From Trichothermofontia sichuanensis B231 (GTDB lineage: Bacteria > Cyanobacteriota > Cyanobacteriia > B231), in contig NZ_CP110848.1 of the NCBI RefSeq assembly GCF_026240635.1, positions 1,552,501 to 1,616,500 of the forward strand: 64,000 nucleotides of DNA, written 5' to 3'. Under the pieces are notes generated by a model, which saw only the letters and a program-made list of their open reading frames with translations, searched no databases and was not told the DNA's origin. Shown one piece after another: positions 35,658 through 45,069 of this stretch. The first letter of the stretch is position 1; every line of letters starts with the position of its first letter. Both the position numbers and the translations under genes were made by a program.

Positions 35658-37277
35658 TTACCTCTTCCCTGTCGCTGGTTGCAGCAATTCCTCATACTCC
35701 TGCCGGAAATAGCGCAGGGTGCTCAACACCGGATTCGGAGCCGTCATCCCCAACCCGCACAGACTCGTATCGCGGACCATGTAGCACAACGCTTCCAACC
35801 GTTCCAGATCACCCTCGCTGGCCTCACGATTCAGGATCTTGGTCAGCATTTGGTATAGCTGCACCGTCCCTGCCCGACAGGGGATACACTTGCCACAGGA
35901 TTCACCCCGACAGAATTCCATGTAGAAACGGGCTACATCCACCATATTGGTTTCGTTGTCCATGACGATCATGCCGCCGGACCCCATGATGCTACCCAAC
36001 TGGGTCAGGGATTCATAGTCGACGGAGGTATCCAAAGCGCTGGCCGGAATGCAGCCACCGGAAGGCCCCCCGGTTTGCACGGCCTTCACCCCGCCAGCAG
36101 TGGCAACCCCACCCCCCATTTCTTCAACAATCTGGCGCAGGGTTGTCCCCATTGGCACTTCGATGAGGCCCGTATTGCGAACCTTGCCGGTGAGGGCAAA
36201 GACCTTAGTTCCCTTGCTCTTTTCCGTGCCAATTTTGGCGTACCACTCAGCTCCTTCCCGGATAATGGCGGGAATGTTGGCCAGGGTTTCCACGTTGTTG
36301 ATCAGGGTAGGACACCCCCACAAGCCTGACTCGGCGGGATAGGGGGGACGCGGACGCGGATTTCCCCGCCGCCCTTCGACGGAGGCAATGAGGGCGGTTT
36401 CTTCACCACAGACAAAGGCTCCAGCCCCCACGCGAATGTCGATCTTGAAGTCGAAGGGAGAGCCAAAGATCTGGCTGCCCAAAAGGCTGTAGCGCTTGGC
36501 CTGTTGAATGGCCTTTTGCAGATGCCGGATCGCTAGAGGATATTCAGCCCGCACGTAGATGAAGCCGTGGTTGGCCCCGATCGCATACCCCGCGATCGCC
36601 ATGCCCTCCAGCACCCGATGGGGATCACTCTCCAACACACTGCGATCCATAAAGGCACCAGGATCACCCTCGTCCGCATTGCAGATAACGTATTTCTGGC
36701 CCGCGGGCATCTTGGCTACCGTGGCCCACTTCAAGCCAGTGGGATAACCACCCCCCCCCCGGCCCCGCAGCCCACTGCGGGTGATTTCGTCCACCACTTC
36801 CGCCGGATCATATTCGTACAGCACCCGATATAACTGCTGGTACCCCCCAACGGCGATGTATTCCTCAATCCGTTCCGGGTCAATCTTGCCGCTGTTTTCC
36901 AACACAATGGGAAACTGACGGGCAAAGAAGGGATGGTTGCGATCGCCCAAGGGAGCCGTGGCTTCGCCACCCTTGAGCGCCTTGACGATCGAAGCCGCAT
37001 CCGCAGTGGTCACCTGTTCATAGAGAATCGGCTCGCGATCACCCTCGCGGCTGACCACCTCCACCAGGGGACCCCGGCCACAAAAGCGCATACAACCCAC
37101 ACTGCACACCTCAGTCGAGGCCCCCAGCCCCTCAGCATCGACGGCAGCTTCCAGTTGAGCCTTTACCGCCGCTGATCCAGAGGAAAGGCACCCGGCAGCC
37201 GTACAGCAGTGAATCCGGGTTGATTTCTGACGATCGCGTTCCTTTTGCCTGATCGCAAGCAGTTCAGCTAAATCCAT
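35658..37277 (-). CDS. hoxF: Bidirectional hydrogenase diaphorase subunit HoxF
   Basis: 539 residues, NuoF-like. An N-terminal thioredoxin-like 2Fe-2S domain ([28 protein letters not shown]) precedes the NADH site ([16 protein letters not shown]) and FMN site ([24 protein letters not shown]). The [4Fe-4S] motif [13 protein letters not shown] lies near the C-terminus. It binds NAD(P)(H) and connects it to the iron-sulfur chain. Its leader contains an 11-bp tandem repeat. Confidence 0.97.
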   Translation of the reverse strand: MDLAELLAIRQKERDRQKSTRIHCCTAAGCLSSGSAAVKAQLEAAVDAEGLGASTEVCSVGCMRFCGRGPLVEVVSREGDREPILYEQVTTADAASIVKALKGGEATAPLGDRNHPFFARQFPIVLENSGKIDPERIEEYIAVGGYQQLYRVLYEYDPAEVVDEITRSGLRGRGGGGYPTGLKWATVAKMPAGQKYVICNADEGDPGAFMDRSVLESDPHRVLEGMAIAGYAIGANHGFIYVRAEYPLAIRHLQKAIQQAKRYSLLGSQIFGSPFDFKIDIRVGAGAFVCGEETALIASVEGRRGNPRPRPPYPAESGLWGCPTLINNVETLANIPAIIREGAEWYAKIGTEKSKGTKVFALTGKVRNTGLIEVPMGTTLRQIVEEMGGGVATAGGVKAVQTGGPSGGCIPASALDTSVDYESLTQLGSIMGSGGMIVMDNETNMVDVARFYMEFCRGESCGKCIPCRAGTVQLYQMLTKILNREASEGDLERLEALCYMVRDTSLCGLGMTAPNPVLSTLRYFRQEYEELLQPATGKR

Positions 37278-37304
37278 AGGTCACAGTCCTTAGCGGCTGG
37301 CAAC

Positions 37305-37337
37305 AAAATCAATGCAAAATCAATGCAAAATCAATGC
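37305..37337. repeat. 11-bp tandem repeat, three units, between hoxE and hoxF
   Basis: AAAATCAATGC three times in succession, about 30 bp upstream of the hoxF start, inside a 204-bp hoxE-hoxF spacer. The A-tracts recur once per helical turn, so the DNA may be bent. Confidence 0.8.
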
Positions 37338-37481
37338 AAAATTCAAAAGGCAAAATGCTGTGAAAACCGGTGTTGACGGCGGGTATGGCGGGGCAATAGA
37401 AGGGCAGGTACTGAGGGCGCGATCGATGAATACAGATGAATACAGACGCTCCTAGTTCAACCCACCCCTACGCCCTGAAAA

Positions 37482-38024
37482 TTAGGACGCTGCGTCGGGG
37501 AGCCACTCCTTGATCGCTGCGAGGACACTTTCTGGCGTTTGCTTCCCAGCAACACGACCATCAAAGACGGCAGCCGGGGCAATGCCACAGGCCCCAATAC
37601 ACCGGGCCGTGACCAACGACACCTGACCATCGGGAGTGGTTTCCCCCTCCTTCAGGCCCATTTCTCGCTCCAAGGCCGCCAGGAGTTCCCCCGCACCTTT
37701 GACATAACAGGCAGTCCCCAGACAAACCACACAACTGTGGGCACCACTAGGCTTGAGGGAAAACAGGTGATAAAACGTAGCAACGCCATAGACACGACTC
37801 AAGGGCAACTTCAGCCCCCGCGCAATGTAGTACAACACGTCCTCTTCTAAATAGCCAAACGCCTCCTGCGCCTTGTGGAGAACCTCAATCAACGCATCAG
37901 ACCGATACTGGTTGCGCTTCATGGTGATGTCCAGAACCTTAAAGCGCTTATCCCCACTGGGATGTTCGTTGATGGCAGAAGGAGGTTGACGATCGATGGT
38001 TGGGGTTGACGATAGTGGCGACAT
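37482..38024 (-). CDS. hoxE: Bidirectional hydrogenase subunit HoxE
   Basis: 180 residues, NuoE-like. After a short variable N-terminus come the helical bundle (LIEVLHKAQEAFGYLEEDVLYYIARGLKLPLSRVYG split over two helices) and the 2Fe-2S domain with CLGTAC and CIGACG. It is thought to link the diaphorase to ferredoxin or the membrane. First gene of the hox run; its promoter lies in 38025-38481, shared with the divergent Rieske gene. Confidence 0.95.
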   Translation of the reverse strand: MSPLSSTPTIDRQPPSAINEHPSGDKRFKVLDITMKRNQYRSDALIEVLHKAQEAFGYLEEDVLYYIARGLKLPLSRVYGVATFYHLFSLKPSGAHSCVVCLGTACYVKGAGELLAALEREMGLKEGETTPDGQVSLVTARCIGACGIAPAAVFDGRVAGKQTPESVLAAIKEWLPDAAS

Positions 38025-38481
38025 CCGACTTCCTTTAAACCTAAAGAATTAATGAAGAAACTGTAAACCTAACTCAAAAACTGGACTTCCAAAATTGTCC
38101 TTCCCTAAGGTTTTAGCAGGCGCCGCTCCTTGCATAAATATTTATGACAAGTGGGCTGGCAATGGCTTCCTGTCTGGAGTTGCAGCATTGAGAATGTGTT
38201 TATCTGTCGCGATAATTACTGTAATTCAAAACAGGTTCAGAACTGGAGTAACTGACATTGAAAAAATCTGAAATTATTGTCGCATCTCCTTCCCTTGCCT
38301 AACCCATAACTTTAGATTCTTTTGAGGAATGCGGTTCTCCTGAGGTGATGGAGTCAACCGTATCGGTAACTACAAGTTAAAGAGCCGAAACGCTGAGTTG
38401 ATGGTGGGGGAGCGCGTAGCACCCCCACCATAGACCCAGGGCAGGAATGCTATAAGTTGAGGAAAATGTGGAGGTATCCTG
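38025..38481. promoter_or_regulatory. Divergent hoxE / Rieske intergenic region with R2 hairpin copy 3
   Basis: 457 bp that must contain the hox promoter (minus) and that of the Rieske gene (plus). AT-rich sequence lies at 38030-38300. An R2-family palindrome (TGGTGGGGG ... CCCCCACCA) is at 38396-38437, about 45 bp before the Rieske start, and could act in its leader. Cyanobacterial hox operons are known targets of LexA and AbrB-like regulators, but no site could be confirmed here by eye. Confidence 0.6.
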
Positions 38482-38922
38482 ATGAAACGTCGTAATTTTA
38501 TGGGCTGGGTTGGGGTTGGGGGTGTGGTCAGTGCTCTACCCGCCGTGTTATCTGCCTGCAATCCAAACCAAACTGCAACGACTCAGACACCGACGGCTCC
38601 CACGGCGGCTGGAGGGTTCCAGGTGGTGGGGCCAGTTGCGGCCCTCGATCAGCCTAGCGGCCTCCTGAATAAGGATTTAGCGCAACCTGTGCTTGTAATT
38701 CGAGACCCGGCTAATGCCAATACCTTGGTGGCGGTGAATCCCACTTGCACGCACGAGGGCTGTACGGTTGATTGGAAAAGCGATGCTAAAGCCTTTGTCT
38801 GTCCCTGCCATGAGGCCAAATTCGGCGAAACGGGAGCGCCCGTCCAGGGACCAGCGAAAAAGCCCCTGAGTACCTATACAGCCAAAATTGAGGGCGATCA
38901 GGTACTGGTCAATTTTGGCTAG
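38482..38922 (+). CDS. Rieske [2Fe-2S] lipoprotein
   Basis: 146 residues. The N-terminus MKRRNFMGWVGVGGVVSALPAVLSAC has a twin-arginine pair, a hydrophobic core and a lipobox ending at C26, so it is probably exported folded and lipid-anchored. A Thr/Pro/Ala linker leads to the Rieske fold. Cluster ligands are C89 and H91 (CTHEGC) with C107 and H110 (CPCH), and the disulfide pair is C94/C109. After CPCH the sequence is EAKF rather than the GS of high-potential PetC, and there is no PetC membrane helix, so this is a soluble-type Rieske protein and not the cytochrome b6f subunit. Partner unknown. It is divergent from hoxE. Confidence 0.85.
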   Translation: MKRRNFMGWVGVGGVVSALPAVLSACNPNQTATTQTPTAPTAAGGFQVVGPVAALDQPSGLLNKDLAQPVLVIRDPANANTLVAVNPTCTHEGCTVDWKSDAKAFVCPCHEAKFGETGAPVQGPAKKPLSTYTAKIEGDQVLVNFG

Positions 38923-39216
38923 GCACGAGGCAACCCCGATCACCCCCCCACAGCGATCGTTGCCCTCGCCCAACCCGTTGTCCTGCCTCTGCCAGACCCC
39001 TCCAGGCATCCCAAACCTGCTAGCGGGGGCCTTAGCCCGGAAAGCGAGGGACTGGCTAGCAGGGCCGCGAACAAAATTTTTCTAAAATCGCTTGCGAAAA
39101 ATTGGCCCTTTGCTGTTATGCTAGTAAAGCGCCTGAGAGAGGTCCCTGGTAAACGTAAGCTTCCTCAAGGGTTATCAGGGAAAGGGTTATCAGGAAAGCA
39201 TCATCAGGCAAGTTTT

Positions 39217-39288
39217 GCGGGTGTAGCTCAGCGGTAGAGCGCTTCCTTGCCAAGGAAGATGTCGAGAGTTCGAATCTCTTCACCCGCT
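39217..39288 (+). tRNA. tRNA-Gly (anticodon GCC)
   Basis: Acceptor arms GCGGGTG and CACCCGC pair fully, discriminator T. D arm contains AGCTCAGCGGTAGAGC. The anticodon stem CTTCC / GGAAG encloses the loop TTGCCAA, giving anticodon GCC. T arm GAGAG TTCGAAT CTCTT. No CCA is encoded. A TATGCT-like -10 lies near 39115, with a doubled GGGTTATCAGG between it and the gene. Confidence 0.96.
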
Positions 39289-39340
39289 TTCAAGTCGTCG
39301 CAACAAACCCAAAGCCACTCTTAAGGTTGAGTGTTATGGT

Positions 39341-39447
39341 TACGGTCAATCCAAATAAGAACGATACAGTCCTTCGCTCCCCTCTCCCAGAGCGGGAGAG
39401 GGGCTGAGGGTGAGGGGGTTGTTTTAGCCTAAATGGCAATGACTATA
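39341..39447 (-). repeat. 107-bp MITE-like element, copy H
   Basis: Inverted copy with one end TACGGTCAATCCAAATAA and the other AAATGGCAATGACTATA. It fills most of the space between the tRNA gene and the protease gene. Confidence 0.85.
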
Positions 39448-39509
39448 GGTTAATGCGTTGCAGGGAAGAGGTCACAGGTACAGCCCAACGGCAACCTGAG
39501 ACTAGGAAT

Positions 39510-41078
39510 TTAGCCGCCAATACCCAGACGACCTGCCAGACTGGGAGTCAGGGGGAGCAAGGTTGCCGCCATGAGGAATAGGGCTAGGAGCGCCAGGGAG
39601 GCGCGGGTATCATTGGGTTCGGTTAGCTCATTCAGACTGGGGCGTTCTGGTTGCCGTTGGAGAAAAAGGATGATGATGGCCCAGTAGAGGGCAATGGGGT
39701 TGACCAGGCAAGCGATCGCCAGAAAAATTAGCGTGGCTACCGTGGTCCGGCTCAAGGTTTTGCGACCATAAATTGCCTGGATGAGCCGTCCACCATCTAA
39801 CTGACCCGCTGGCATCAGATTGAGGGCAGTGATCACCAGGCCCAGCCAACCGGCGATCGCCAGGGGATGGACTGTCACTAACTGCTCCCGTAAACCTTCC
39901 CCCAGCACAATCCGGGCCAGGGCACCCACCAGCATTGACCCCTCAAAAAACTGCGACGGAACCGTAATCCCGGCGCTGGTGGGCGGCAGTAGCAGGCCGA
40001 CTAGCAGCAGTCCGAGGGCCACCAGGCCACCGGCAGCCGGCCCTGCAAATACGATATCGAATAACACGCTCCGATTCGGCAGCAGTGACTCAATCCGGGT
40101 GATGGCCCCAAAGGTCCCCAACTGCCATGCCGGGATAAAAAAGGGCCAACTGAGTCGGACCTGATAGCGGCGTGCCAGCAACCAGTGCCCCAATTCATGG
40201 GCAACCAGAACAGCGACCACGCCTAGGGAGATGGGTAAACTCGGAAGAATTGCGCTGGGTTTGGCTACCAGATCAATCCCATACTGTAAACTGCCCCGCT
40301 CTAGGCAGGTAAATACGGTTGCCACCAGCAATAAAACGGCAAGGCCCCGCTGTGTCCAGGTTAACGGTTGTGGATCATTGGCACTAGGCAACACAATTAC
40401 GACGGGCCGACCGTCGGAATTCTCGACCAAGAATAGCCGGTAGCGATCGCCCAAGATCGTGTCCAACTTGGCTGCTAGGCGACTGTAAGCCGCTTCTGGA
40501 TCGGTGCGGAGATTGCCCCGAAAGATGGCCCCATCTTGGTACGGAATCGTCTCAGTTGCGAAAAAGGTATCAATCCCAAAAATAGTCTGAATTTGTTTCA
40601 AATCTTCGGCAGGAATGGGCAAAATCCCGAGCGGTGGGGAACTGACGGGAGCGCTACTCGGTGTGATCTCCCCCGACACAACGGGACGATCGGGGGCGGC
40701 AGTTTCCTCCGCATCGGTGGCCGGTGGCTCGGTTGTTGCTACCTCATGCGAGTCTGGTGAGGGGGTGCGTTGGGCGAGACGGGCTGCTTTTTTCTGGGCG
40801 ATCGCGTCTTGGCCTGCGGCCCGGAGTTGGCGCCCCAGGAAGATATAGATGACCGTTGAACTGACGAGTAATAGCAAAATCGCTGCCAGATTCAGGTAGA
40901 TTCCCAGGGCAAACAGCCCAAAAAAGAGCAGCCAGGGAACCATTAAGACAACCGATTGTAACCACGCCAGAATCCCTAGCTTGCCGTAGGGACGGGCGCG
41001 AAAAAAGCCCCACCCTAAAATCGCGATCGCGACCAGGGAGATGAGGACGGTTGTCACTGTTTCTGATGCAGCAGTCAT
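39510..41078 (-). CDS. Site-2 metalloprotease, EGY-like
   Basis: 522 residues. Two N-terminal membrane segments precede a soluble domain (IQTIFGIDTFFATETIPYQD, LFLVENSDGRPVVIVLPS) typical of the chloroplast EGY proteases and their cyanobacterial relatives. The M50 domain has the zinc motif VAHELGHWLLARR and the third ligand in LMPAGQLDGGRLIQ. About six further hydrophobic helices follow. It should cleave within the membrane; in plants EGY1 is needed for thylakoid development, but the cyanobacterial substrate is unknown. A Ser/Pro/Glu-rich linker lies around 100-150. Confidence 0.9.
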   Translation of the reverse strand: MTAASETVTTVLISLVAIAILGWGFFRARPYGKLGILAWLQSVVLMVPWLLFFGLFALGIYLNLAAILLLLVSSTVIYIFLGRQLRAAGQDAIAQKKAARLAQRTPSPDSHEVATTEPPATDAEETAAPDRPVVSGEITPSSAPVSSPPLGILPIPAEDLKQIQTIFGIDTFFATETIPYQDGAIFRGNLRTDPEAAYSRLAAKLDTILGDRYRLFLVENSDGRPVVIVLPSANDPQPLTWTQRGLAVLLLVATVFTCLERGSLQYGIDLVAKPSAILPSLPISLGVVAVLVAHELGHWLLARRYQVRLSWPFFIPAWQLGTFGAITRIESLLPNRSVLFDIVFAGPAAGGLVALGLLLVGLLLPPTSAGITVPSQFFEGSMLVGALARIVLGEGLREQLVTVHPLAIAGWLGLVITALNLMPAGQLDGGRLIQAIYGRKTLSRTTVATLIFLAIACLVNPIALYWAIIILFLQRQPERPSLNELTEPNDTRASLALLALFLMAATLLPLTPSLAGRLGIGG

Positions 41079-41124
41079 TACACGCTTTTAACCTGTTGGA
41101 TTAGTTGTTAGTTGGATTAGTTGT

Positions 41125-41274
41125 TATAGTCATTGTAATTTAGGCGGAAACAGCACCCTCACCCCCAGCCCCTCTCCCAGAACGGGCGAGGGGAGTCAAA
41201 AATTGTATCGTTCTTATTTAGATTGGCCATAGTTGGATTAAATCGTTCTTATTTCTTATTTAGATTGACCATAG
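41125..41274 (+). repeat. 107-bp MITE-like element, copy I, with duplicated 3' end
   Basis: Full copy at 41125-41231, then a second partial 3' end (ATCGTTCTTATTT ... GATTGACCATA) at about 41239-41274. GTTGGATTAG is repeated on both sides, so the site has undergone local duplication. The rest of the 563-bp gap 41079-41641 has no recognised gene. Confidence 0.82.
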
Positions 41275-41641
41275 TTGGATTAGTTTACGATCGAGAAAAC
41301 CGAGAGCAAGCAAACTGAGGCAATCCTCTGAACCATCAGCACTGCCATCAGGCACTGCAAGCCAGTACCACCCTCAGGAAGGATAGAGGCGATCCAGTGG
41401 GTATCGCTGCCCTAAGCTAGCGATGGACTGGCCAACGACCTCTGCACTGAAAAACCCTGCCACCAACACAGCAATCAACACAGCAATTTTATCAGCGGCG
41501 CTTAGGATTTGTGTGTTGCTGATCGATTTGCCCCCAGTCTGCCGCCAGTACGATCGGCTGGGCCGAACGGACTCGGAACAGCCATCTATCCCCTTTAAAT
41601 ATCATGTTCCCGGAGCGATGCGGCATCCTCCATTTAGGGAA

Positions 41642-43030
41642 TTACTTTTGCCGTCCCAGGGCTTCAGGTGATCCGCCCAAGCCCGATATGGGCTGCACCT
41701 CACCCCCCAGATTGATCACTTCTTGGCGGGCAAGAAGGTAATTATTCCGATAGGCTTCGAGCCGCTGGCTGGCGTCTGGATAGAGGAAAGAGGTAGGCGG
41801 AATCGTCGCCAGGTAGTTAATCGCCGCTAGCCATTTCGCTTCGGCTTCCTTCCAAGAGGCGCTCGTCGGATTGGGCAATTTACCCAGCGCTGTTGCTTCC
41901 GCTGCCAGTTTCACCGCCGCTGTCAGACTCTCTTGGGCCTTTGTTTCAGCCTGGAGCCGTTCTTCTACCTGCTGGAGTCGTTCGCGCACCTTGACTAATT
42001 CGGCTTGAGCGTCAGCATAGGCAGAGCCAGGGATATCAGGCACAGCAGACAGCATGGTTTCAGCATCCTTGAGTTTTTGCTGCGCTGCTTTTAGTTCATT
42101 GAGGTTCGTTGCCTTATCAACATCGATCGCCCCGGCTGTCAGGGATTGGGCAGCGGAAATTGTCTGTTTTTGCTGCGAAACCGTCCAGAGCATCCAGCCC
42201 ACGTATCCCAAAAAGCCCAGTAATAACAGGGCTAGCAAGCCTTTGGCTAGCAACCCCTGGCAGGAAGCCTCTTGCATTGGGGCACTACCTACTCCCGGCG
42301 GCGTCACAGCAGCGGGGGGAGTTGGGCTGGGTGGGGCTGACGGTGCGGGTACAACGGGTGGTATGACGCTGCCCGGCTCACCTTCTGCACCCCCACTGAT
42401 CCCTACGGCTGGCTCTGGGGCAGGCGTTGCTGGCGTCGGCAGGGGACTAATGGGGGGAACGGCTGTCGTCTCCGAACCCGGTGGAGCCACTGGAGTCGGA
42501 GGCACCGTTGCACTTGGGACAGGGGGAGTTGGGGGACCGGTGCGAATATCCGGGGGAACGACTTCCCCACCCAAACGGGCTGCCGCCAAGCCAAGGGCTG
42601 CTCCTAAACCTGCCTCTGCTGCTGTCGGCGTTGCCGCCGCCGCTGAACCCATCGCTGAACCCGTCGCTGAACCCGTCGCTGAACCCGTCGCGGACGGAGC
42701 CGTTGCTGGAGATGCTAGGGTGCTTAGATCAAGGGTTTCAGTCCAGGCAGCGGCCCGGTCACCCTGGCGGCGGCCATAGATCATGACCGTATCAAACCCA
42801 TTCCGAGGTTGGGCCATTGCCATCTTTAGCCCCTGCATACCCCGCCGCACGTAGGCTACCAGCGCTTGCTGATCGGGAACCTGTGCGGCTTCCAGTAATA
42901 GATGCAATACCCGATCGCGCAGCGTCGCCCGTGCGGTAATGCCACTTCGTTGGAGATAGTGGTTCAGCAGGGTGGCGATCGCGGCGGGATCGCCCTGTCT
43001 GACTTGTTCCAGGAGGGTGCCGTCCGTCAT
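41642..43030 (-). CDS. Hypothetical membrane protein with low-complexity linker and coiled coil
   Basis: 462 residues from ATG 43030 (MTDGTLLEQVRQGDPAAIAT). The first ~100 residues form a small folded domain (LLNHYLQRSGITARATLRDR, QALVAYVRRGMQGLK). A long Pro/Ala/Thr/Gly linker follows, including four SATG-type repeats (DNA GTCGCTGAACCC repeated near 42650-42695). One membrane helix (LLALLLLGFLGYVGWMLWTV) and a coiled-coil C-terminal part (LNELKAAQQKLKDAETML, LVKVRERLQQVEERLQAETK) come last. The plan of N-terminal cytoplasmic domain, linker, helix and coiled coil is familiar in cyanobacteria. Function unknown. Confidence 0.75.
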   Translation of the reverse strand: MTDGTLLEQVRQGDPAAIATLLNHYLQRSGITARATLRDRVLHLLLEAAQVPDQQALVAYVRRGMQGLKMAMAQPRNGFDTVMIYGRRQGDRAAAWTETLDLSTLASPATAPSATGSATGSATGSAMGSAAAATPTAAEAGLGAALGLAAARLGGEVVPPDIRTGPPTPPVPSATVPPTPVAPPGSETTAVPPISPLPTPATPAPEPAVGISGGAEGEPGSVIPPVVPAPSAPPSPTPPAAVTPPGVGSAPMQEASCQGLLAKGLLALLLLGFLGYVGWMLWTVSQQKQTISAAQSLTAGAIDVDKATNLNELKAAQQKLKDAETMLSAVPDIPGSAYADAQAELVKVRERLQQVEERLQAETKAQESLTAAVKLAAEATALGKLPNPTSASWKEAEAKWLAAINYLATIPPTSFLYPDASQRLEAYRNNYLLARQEVINLGGEVQPISGLGGSPEALGRQK

Positions 43031-43291
43031 AAACCAATGTGCCCCAGGAAAGTGACGCAGCAATTTGCCCCCCAGAATAGCTCAATTCAAGAATTTGTCA
43101 CCTAACCCTATCCCCGCTAGCAATTCAGCCGATTGGGCTAGGGACTGACACAGATTAGCCCAGCGGTAAGGCCCGATCGGCCAGTTTCAATTCTGTCTAT
43201 TGCAAAGAACGGGGAAGCACAAAAGGCGACACAATAAACACCAGGGTTTTACCCTGCCCGCCTGCGATTTGAACCCTGATCCCCTGATCCT

Positions 43292-44740
43292 ATGAATGTT
43301 TCTAATGCTGCTCATGCTTCTGAGCTAGCCTTTAGTTCGGCCCTTGCCCAAGCCCACCTGATCCGTACTGGCGAACTGTCGCCGCGAGAATTGGTAGAGC
43401 ACTACCTCGATCGGATTCAACGCTACGATTCCCAACTGGGCAGTTTTGTGAGTGTCTGCGCGGAGCAGGCCCTGGCCGAGGCCGAGGCGAAAACGGCGTG
43501 GCTGGCCAGTGAGCGTCCGGCCACCCTGCCGCCTTTTTTTGGGGTGCCGATCGCAATTAAGGACCTCCATGCCGTTGCGGGGCTGCCCTATAGTCTGGGA
43601 GTTGCCGCCTTAAAAGACACCATTGCAACCTATGACGAGGGCGGGGTGAGCCGAATTAAGCAGGCGGGGTTTATTATTCTGGGGAAAACCGCGACTTCGG
43701 AATTGGGGTCGTTTCCCTATACCGAACCCCCTGGCTTCGCACCCACCCGGAATCCCTGGCACCTGGACTACACCGCTGGCGGCTCTAGTGGCGGCTCTGC
43801 CGCCGCCGTCGCGGCAGGACTCTGCCCAGTAGCCCAGGGGTCGGACGGGGGCGGCTCGATTCGGGGACCGGCTCACTGCTGCGGCATTGTGGGGATTAAG
43901 CCCTCGCGGGGACGGATCACCCATGCGCCCCTAGGGGATTACCTGAGTGGCATCACGATTCAAGGGCCGTTAGCCCGCACGGTAGCAGATGCCGCTGCTT
44001 TATTAGATGTGTTGGCTGGATATACCCTGGGTGATCCCTACTGGTTGCCCGATCCAGAACCATCGTTCCTGGCCCAAGCCCAGCGAGCCGTTGAGACCCC
44101 GATCGCCCCCCTGCGGATTGCTGTCTCGACCACGATCCCGCCGATCGGGGAAGCGGACCCGACGTGTCAACAGGCTGTGCACTCGGTCGCTACCCACCTA
44201 GCGGCAATGGGCCACCGCGTCGAGGAAGGGTGCCCAGACTTCACCGCCATGATTGAACCGTTTATTCAGGTTTGGCAAACCGGAGTAGTGGCGGCGGGGG
44301 TACCGATTGCCGCGCTGAGTCCGGTCAACCAATGGTTATTTGAACAGGCCAATGCGCGATCGGCGGCGGACTATCTCAACGCCGTGGGGAAATTACAGGT
44401 CGCTGCCCGACAAATTGTGGCATTTTTTAGCACAGTGGATGTTTTGGTCCTGCCCGTCTTTCGTCATCCCCCGATCCGGGTCGGCGAGTGGGCTGATCTC
44501 GCGCCGGATGCGGTGTTCGATCGCATTGTTAATTGGGTCTCCCCCTGCCCGCCCTGGAATGCCACCGGTCAACCCGCCATCGCCCTCCCAACCGGATTGG
44601 GGGCCAATGGGGTACCCACGGGGGTGCAGTTAATTGGACGGCCCGCCGCCGAGGCAACGTTAATTGCCCTTGCGGCCCAGTTGGAAGCTTTGCACTATCC
44701 GCCCCAACGTCCATCAGCCTTTGCAGAGACGATGGCCTGA
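43292..44740 (+). CDS. Amidase signature family enzyme
   Basis: 482 residues. The Ser-cisSer-Lys triad is visible: K90 in VPIAIKDLHA, S165 in TAGGSSGGSAAAVAAG and the nucleophile S189 in SDGGGSIRGPA. It hydrolyses a carboxylic amide. It resembles GatA in length, but no gatB or gatC is near, and the sequence around SIRGPAHCCGIVG is compatible with general amidases. Substrate cannot be assigned. It stands alone on the plus strand with short gaps on either side. Confidence 0.9.
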   Translation: MNVSNAAHASELAFSSALAQAHLIRTGELSPRELVEHYLDRIQRYDSQLGSFVSVCAEQALAEAEAKTAWLASERPATLPPFFGVPIAIKDLHAVAGLPYSLGVAALKDTIATYDEGGVSRIKQAGFIILGKTATSELGSFPYTEPPGFAPTRNPWHLDYTAGGSSGGSAAAVAAGLCPVAQGSDGGGSIRGPAHCCGIVGIKPSRGRITHAPLGDYLSGITIQGPLARTVADAAALLDVLAGYTLGDPYWLPDPEPSFLAQAQRAVETPIAPLRIAVSTTIPPIGEADPTCQQAVHSVATHLAAMGHRVEEGCPDFTAMIEPFIQVWQTGVVAAGVPIAALSPVNQWLFEQANARSAADYLNAVGKLQVAARQIVAFFSTVDVLVLPVFRHPPIRVGEWADLAPDAVFDRIVNWVSPCPPWNATGQPAIALPTGLGANGVPTGVQLIGRPAAEATLIALAAQLEALHYPPQRPSAFAETMA

Positions 44741-44838
44741 CGCTGACCTCTCCCAACTCGGCTGGATCAAAATCATGTAGCTAAACCTTAATCCTGAACC
44801 TTAATCCTGAGCCTTAATCCTTTAGATGAGCCTTGCGC

Positions 44839-45069
44839 TTAGCCTACCTGGTAATCTCCCAGTCGCTGTTGGGCCAGATCCCGAATGAGGTTAACCCGGG
44901 TCACGATGTAGTGTTGGAGGGCGTCGGCTTGGGTGCGATCGTCCAGGGTTTGCGGTCCCAACTGGCGCATCAAGCACTGCACTAAGGCCGCATCATCCAG
45001 TTTGAGCAACAAACTGGCCTGGGTATTTTCGACAGTGAACCAAAATCGCCGGAGTAGAAACGGGGTCAT
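44839..45069 (-). CDS. Small hypothetical protein
   Basis: 76 residues (MTPFLLRRFWFTVENTQASL ... RLGDYQVG). GGAGG four to five bases before the ATG supports it. The composition is balanced and probably alpha-helical. No domain is recognised. An AACCTTAATCCTG triplication (about 44784-44820) lies just past its stop. Confidence 0.6.
   Translation of the reverse strand: MTPFLLRRFWFTVENTQASLLLKLDDAALVQCLMRQLGPQTLDDRTQADALQHYIVTRVNLIRDLAQQRLGDYQVG

Noticed and set aside
38482-38922. petC (cytochrome b6f Rieske subunit)
   Set aside because: Too short, has a lipobox instead of a membrane helix, lacks petA next to it and has CPCHEAKF rather than CPCHGS.
42054-42779. 241-codon plus-strand frame opposite the low-complexity protein gene
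   Set aside because: It is the reverse reading of Pro/Ala/Gly repeats; no ribosome binding site or domain.
43292-44740. gatA of the Glu-tRNA amidotransferase
   Set aside because: The amidase triad fits, but no gatB/gatC are near and the substrate region is not diagnostic, so the symbol was withheld.
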